From assembly GCA_021789565.1 (NCBI GenBank), contig JAJYJL010000355.1, positions 1-7,521 on the forward strand: a stretch of DNA of 7,521 nucleotides, given 5' to 3'. Source of the stretch: Acidobacteriota bacterium. Its GTDB lineage: Bacteria > Acidobacteriota > Terriglobia > UBA7540. Below the pieces are notes generated by a model, which did no database searches, had not been told where the DNA came from, and saw only the letters and a program-made list of their open reading frames with translations. Made by a program: the position numbers and the translations under genes. The stretch's first letter is position 1; every line of letters begins with the position of its first letter. Below are positions 5,426 through 7,521 of this stretch, one piece after another.

Positions 5426-5763
5426 GTCACCGGCAATAGCCCATCCGCGTGGGGTACAGGCCTCTCTATGAAGATATCGGCCGCAAAAGCGCCGGAAATG
5501 AGGAGATTCAGGCAGGCGGATGCGCAGGGGGGAGCTGGGACCCTGTTGTTGAGTTCCAGACACCACACCCGCGCCGGGCATGGCCGGCAAGTTCCGGGTT
5601 GGGTTCAGGTTGAAAGGGTTTTCAGCCGCGCCGTCTCAGGCGGTTGGTTGATTAGGCGGGGTTGGGTTCGATGCCGGGCGCTGGGCTGGCAGGAACCTCC
5701 GCAGGGAGGCCCGGCCCTGGACGGCCTTGAGTCCGCGGCACAGCCCTCACCCTGCAACGGATC
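5426..5763. other. Intergenic stretch with G-rich direct repeats, no convincing gene
   Basis: About 340 bp between the pilin and the small ORF behind the receiver gene. Open frames here lack family motifs and good SDs. Visible content: an 11-bp direct repeat GGGTTGGGTTC (5596-5606 and 5659-5669), a plus-strand run of four G-tracts (5658-5685), and a small hairpin CCTCC-GCAG-GGAGG (5696-5709). No confident pilin promoter was found. Confidence 0.5.
5596..5669 (+). repeat. 11-bp direct repeat GGGTTGGGTTC, 63-bp period
   Basis: Exact copies lie at 5596-5606 and 5659-5669. The second copy opens a stretch with four G-tracts (GGGG, GGG, GGG, GGG; loops of 2, 9 and 4 nt, ending 5685) that could form a G-quadruplex on the plus strand. 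They lie 180-250 bp upstream of the pilin start and may be regulator sites. Confidence 0.35.
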
Positions 5764-5844
5764 TTAACGCCGGAGAAGCTCCCGCCCGAACACCGCCGCG
5801 GCCTCGGCGTGCAGCATGCCACAGGTCCCGGCAATGATATCCAT
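5764..5844 (-). CDS. Possible 26-aa micro-ORF coupled to the receiver gene
   Basis: The receiver gene ends in TGATG: its TGA stop and an ATG share one base (5844). From this ATG an ORF runs 26 codons to TAA at 5764. The peptide starts MDIIAGTCGMLHAEA and ends AVFGRELLRR, with an amphipathic helical look. Stop-start overlap is a classic arrangement for translational coupling. No family is recognised. It may be a real small protein, or chance, since a TGATG junction occurs often by luck. Confidence 0.35.
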   Translation of the reverse strand: MDIIAGTCGMLHAEAAAVFGRELLRR

Positions 5845-6353
5845 CAGGATGCCTGGCGCAAATGTTCGTGGCCGGACGCTTCACTGCTCCGGTCACTGAT
5901 GCCGAACGGAGGGAGGGGGTCCGCTTCAGAATGCAGGGTGGAAGGTTTCACATAATCGTACACCAGTTCGCGAACCTCGGCCGTGGTGAGGGGTTTCTGA
6001 ACGTACTCGCGGGCGCCGGCATCCAGCGCTTCGATGCAGCAATCGGCATCCACCGTCCGGGTCAGCACCAGGATGGGGACGTGGCGGTCAACCTCCACCG
6101 CCCGGGTCAGCACCGGCCGCCCTTCGAAATCCGCGCTTCCCTGGTCCACGATCACCAGGTCAAATCGTTCGCGGACGAGGGCCGCGGCGGCCCTGAAATA
6201 CGAATTCACCGGCTGAACTTCATACCCCAGGTAACGCAGGACCTCCGTGTAATATTCGAGGTCGCTGGCATTTTCATCCACCAGGAGTAGTTTCAGATTC
6301 CGTCCGTTCGCACTGGCTTCCCTGACGTTGCTCTCAAATTTCCTTGTTGCCAT
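5844..6353 (-). CDS. Stand-alone response-regulator receiver protein
   Basis: A 169-residue protein with one CheY-like receiver domain (about 20-134) and no output domain. The acidic pocket is Asp26-Glu27, the phospho-acceptor is Asp70 (in VIVDQG), the switch Thr is Thr98 (in LVLTRT) and the conserved Lys is Lys120 (in VQKPLT). The first about 18 residues and the Ser/Pro/Glu-rich last 35 are probably flexible. It would be phosphorylated by a histidine kinase encoded elsewhere, and would act by binding a partner. GGGAGG at 5-nt spacing before the ATG at 6353 supports the start. Oddity: residues 81-89 (VLTRAVEVD) and 96-104 (VLTRTVDAD) repeat, from a 21-bp DNA repeat of 45-bp period with one mismatch. 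Confidence 0.92.
   Translation of the reverse strand: MATRKFESNVREASANGRNLKLLLVDENASDLEYYTEVLRYLGYEVQPVNSYFRAAAALVRERFDLVIVDQGSADFEGRPVLTRAVEVDRHVPILVLTRTVDADCCIEALDAGAREYVQKPLTTAEVRELVYDYVKPSTLHSEADPLPPFGISDRSSEASGHEHLRQAS
6049..6114. repeat. 21-bp direct repeat inside the receiver gene (45-bp period)
   Basis: Positions 6049-6069 and 6094-6114 are the same at 20 of 21 bases (T6056 versus C6101). The 45-bp period keeps the reading frame and encodes two VLTR(A/T)V(E/D) segments 15 residues apart. Confidence 0.85.
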
Positions 6354-6461
6354 CGCTACCTCCCGCCCTGCAAATTTTAGTTAACGCACCCGGGCACGCC
6401 GGGCCGCGCCGTCGAACTATTTCCCTTTGGGGGTTCCCCGCATCCCGCCCATCAAAAACCT

Positions 6462-6491
6462 GGTCCCCCGCCGGCAGGCTGCCGGAGGACC
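6462..6491. repeat. Extended inverted repeat (hairpin) upstream of receiver gene
   Basis: GGTCC (6462-6466) pairs with GGACC (6487-6491), and inside it CCGGCA (6471-6476) pairs with TGCCGG (6480-6485) around a GGC loop. This gives about 11 bp with an asymmetric internal loop. No T-run follows on either strand. It may be a regulatory or repeat-type palindrome. Confidence 0.4.
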
Positions 6492-6974
6492 TCAAACGCG
6501 CCGCCACATTCTTCCCGCGCAACGTGGCCTGGCGGCCTCACTCACAGCAGCCTGCCAGGGCGCGGCGTCACAAGCCGTCCACCGGCGGGCCACAGTTCTT
6601 CATTGCCAGCATCCAAACGCCCGCCGTCTTGGAACCTTGCGCTTCAAACGACTCGCTTGCGCCCCGCGTACAAAACCTTAGATGCGCCGAACCACTGGAA
6701 GGAAACCCATTATTTCGATTTTTCCCGGGCCTCTTGCGCGCCTTTCAGCAACTGGAAAGTCCCGCTCATGACACATGGACGCTGGCCCCATAACACCAGG
6801 AACTTTCTTGAACGTAAGTTTGCTGTAACCCGCGCCAGGCGCATTTGGAACAGATCATCCCCCGTGCAGGAACAGTCTCTCCCAATAGCCAGGTTGCTAG
6901 AAGACAGAGCAATTCGGTGACCAAACGAAAATCCCGGCTAATTCCTTGAAATGTGTTCCTGGAGAGTAAAACAG

Positions 6975-6992
6975 AGGAGAGTGACTATGTAA
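6975..6992 (+). other. SD followed by start-stop (ATGTAA)
   Basis: AGGAG (6975-6979), 7 nt, ATG (6987-6989) and directly TAA (6990-6992). The SD is as good as those of the real genes here, yet the ORF is one codon long. It is either a minimal start-stop element that parks ribosomes, the relic of a lost gene, or chance. Confidence 0.3.
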
Positions 6993-7086
6993 AATTGATA
7001 TCATTGCGCACACGGGACGAAATATCGTCGCGCCGGCCGCAGAAAATTTTCAGTTCCTGATGTCTTAAGTTGAGGCAAGGTCGTGC

Positions 7087-7108
7087 AGGGGCGCATGGTT
7101 GCGCCCCT
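7087..7108. terminator. Hairpin downstream of the sigma-factor gene
   Basis: AGGGGCGCA (7087-7095), loop TGGT, TGCGCCCCT (7100-7108): a perfect 9-bp GC-rich stem, extendable by GC pairs with one bulge. It lies 44 bp after the sigma-gene stop. The minus strand shows no T-run beyond it, so it is not a canonical intrinsic terminator. It could still block 3' exonucleases, or be a dispersed palindrome. Confidence 0.4.
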
Positions 7109-7151
7109 TGCGAATTGTTGTTCCTGCGCTGCAGCACAGCAAGCGGTGCCC

Positions 7152-7521
7152 TTAGTTATCCGAAAGGAATGAGCGGAGCCTTCCGCCGCGCCACGGCGAG
7201 CGCAGGCTGCGCAGCGCTTTCCCTTCAATCTGGCGAATGCGTTCACGCGTGAGCGAGAGGCAGTTGCCCACTTCCTCCAGCGTCCGGGCGTTGTCATCGT
7301 CCAGGCCGAATCGCAGCTTCAGCACCTGCTCTTCGCGGGGCGTCAGGGTTTTCAGCATGGAAGCCGTCTGCTCCCTCAGGTTGACGGTGATGGCCGAATC
7401 CGAGGGCGAAGGCGTTTGCTTGTCTTCCAGAAAGTCGCTCAACTGCGATTCGCCGTCGTCGCCGATAGGCGTATGCAGCGAAAGCGGCTGCTGCGCGATC
7501 TTCATCACCTGGCGCGCCTTG
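7152..7521 (-). CDS. rpoD: Primary-type sigma-70 factor, C-terminal part (runs off window)
   Basis: The last 122 residues of a sigma-70 protein; the 5' end of the gene is beyond position 7521. KARQVMKIAQQPLSLHTPIG and QLSDFLEDK match region 3.2 of RpoD/SigA proteins. TLTPREEQVLKLRFGLDDD is region 4.1. TLEEVGNCLSLTRERIRQIEGKALRSLR is region 4.2, whose helix-turn-helix reads the -35 box; the RERIRQ contact residues are intact. It directs RNA polymerase to promoters. The GTG/ATG near 7508 is not a start, as homology continues upstream. The extreme C-terminus (PWRGGRLRSFLSDN) departs from the usual RSRKLRxFLE, so a second rpoD-like paralogue (SigA/Hrd type) is possible rather than the essential copy. 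Confidence 0.9.
   Translation of the reverse strand, partial: KARQVMKIAQQPLSLHTPIGDDGESQLSDFLEDKQTPSPSDSAITVNLREQTASMLKTLTPREEQVLKLRFGLDDDNARTLEEVGNCLSLTRERIRQIEGKALRSLRSPWRGGRLRSFLSDN

Larger units (their letters stand above)
6354..7151. other. About 800-bp region without a convincing gene
   Basis: No open frame on either strand shows a recognisable domain, a good SD and a plausible composition together. The plus-strand frames across 6344-6920 give Arg/Pro-rich or patchy peptides typical of non-coding sequence. The stretch 6660-7060 looks less GC-rich than the flanking genes. Contents that can be named: the receiver gene's SD, a GGGGTTCCCC palindrome near 6430, a strong hairpin at 6462-6491, an SD plus ATGTAA at 6975-6992, and a hairpin at 7087-7108. 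It could hold a small RNA or gene relics; I see no tRNA or known ncRNA. Confidence 0.55.

Noticed and set aside
5414..5590. Longer N-terminus for the pilin (117 aa)
   Set aside because: The added part is Pro/Arg-rich without motifs, and the AGGAGG directly before the 58-aa start decides for the short form.
5468..5834. Small open frames in the pilin/receiver gap on both strands
   Set aside because: No SD, no recognisable motif, and composition like the other non-coding frames.
7042..7051. GAAAATTTTC palindrome
   Set aside because: Short AT palindrome with no promoter boxes or gene start nearby; likely chance.

Overview
The window is a GC-rich (about 60%) bacterial chromosomal segment. Its mix of an Acidobacteriota-style Flp pilin (EEGQDLTEYAL), compact intergenic palindromic repeats and mostly clear Shine-Dalgarno (SD) sites suggests an acidobacterial soil or sediment bacterium. 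No rRNA, tRNA, CRISPR array, insertion sequence or phage gene is visible, so the taxonomic call is inference.

Left part (1-1759): two short palindromic elements, then an APC-family amino-acid permease on the minus strand. A 223-bp divergent intergenic region follows. It holds overlapping -10 elements for both directions, a 23-bp-spaced direct repeat and a compound hairpin.

Middle part (1760-4211, plus strand): an NAD(P)-dependent short-chain dehydrogenase, a palindromic repeat, then ridA and a PLP-dependent DSD1/D-threonine-aldolase-type enzyme. The last two are only 10 bp apart, and the second gene's SD overlaps the ridA stop codon. Together with the permease they suggest a small amino-acid (perhaps D-amino-acid) uptake and breakdown locus, in which RidA would hydrolyse enamine/imine intermediates released by the PLP enzyme.

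Right-middle part (4212-5137, plus strand): a 103-aa protein with a winged-helix-like core and a Gln/Arg repeat tail, then a single-domain PilZ protein with both c-di-GMP-binding motifs.

Right part (5237-7521, minus strand): a 58-aa Flp/type IVb pilin whose start is fixed by an AGGAGG; a possible 26-residue ORF translationally coupled to a stand-alone response-regulator receiver; an approximately 800-bp stretch without a convincing gene, which holds hairpins and a start-stop ATGTAA behind a good SD; and the C-terminal part (regions 3.2-4.2) of a primary-type sigma-70 factor running off the window edge.

Nothing here is clearly a new multi-gene system. The best leads are the RidA/PLP-enzyme pair, the divergent regulatory region, the coupled micro-ORF and the internal 45-bp-period repeat in the receiver gene.
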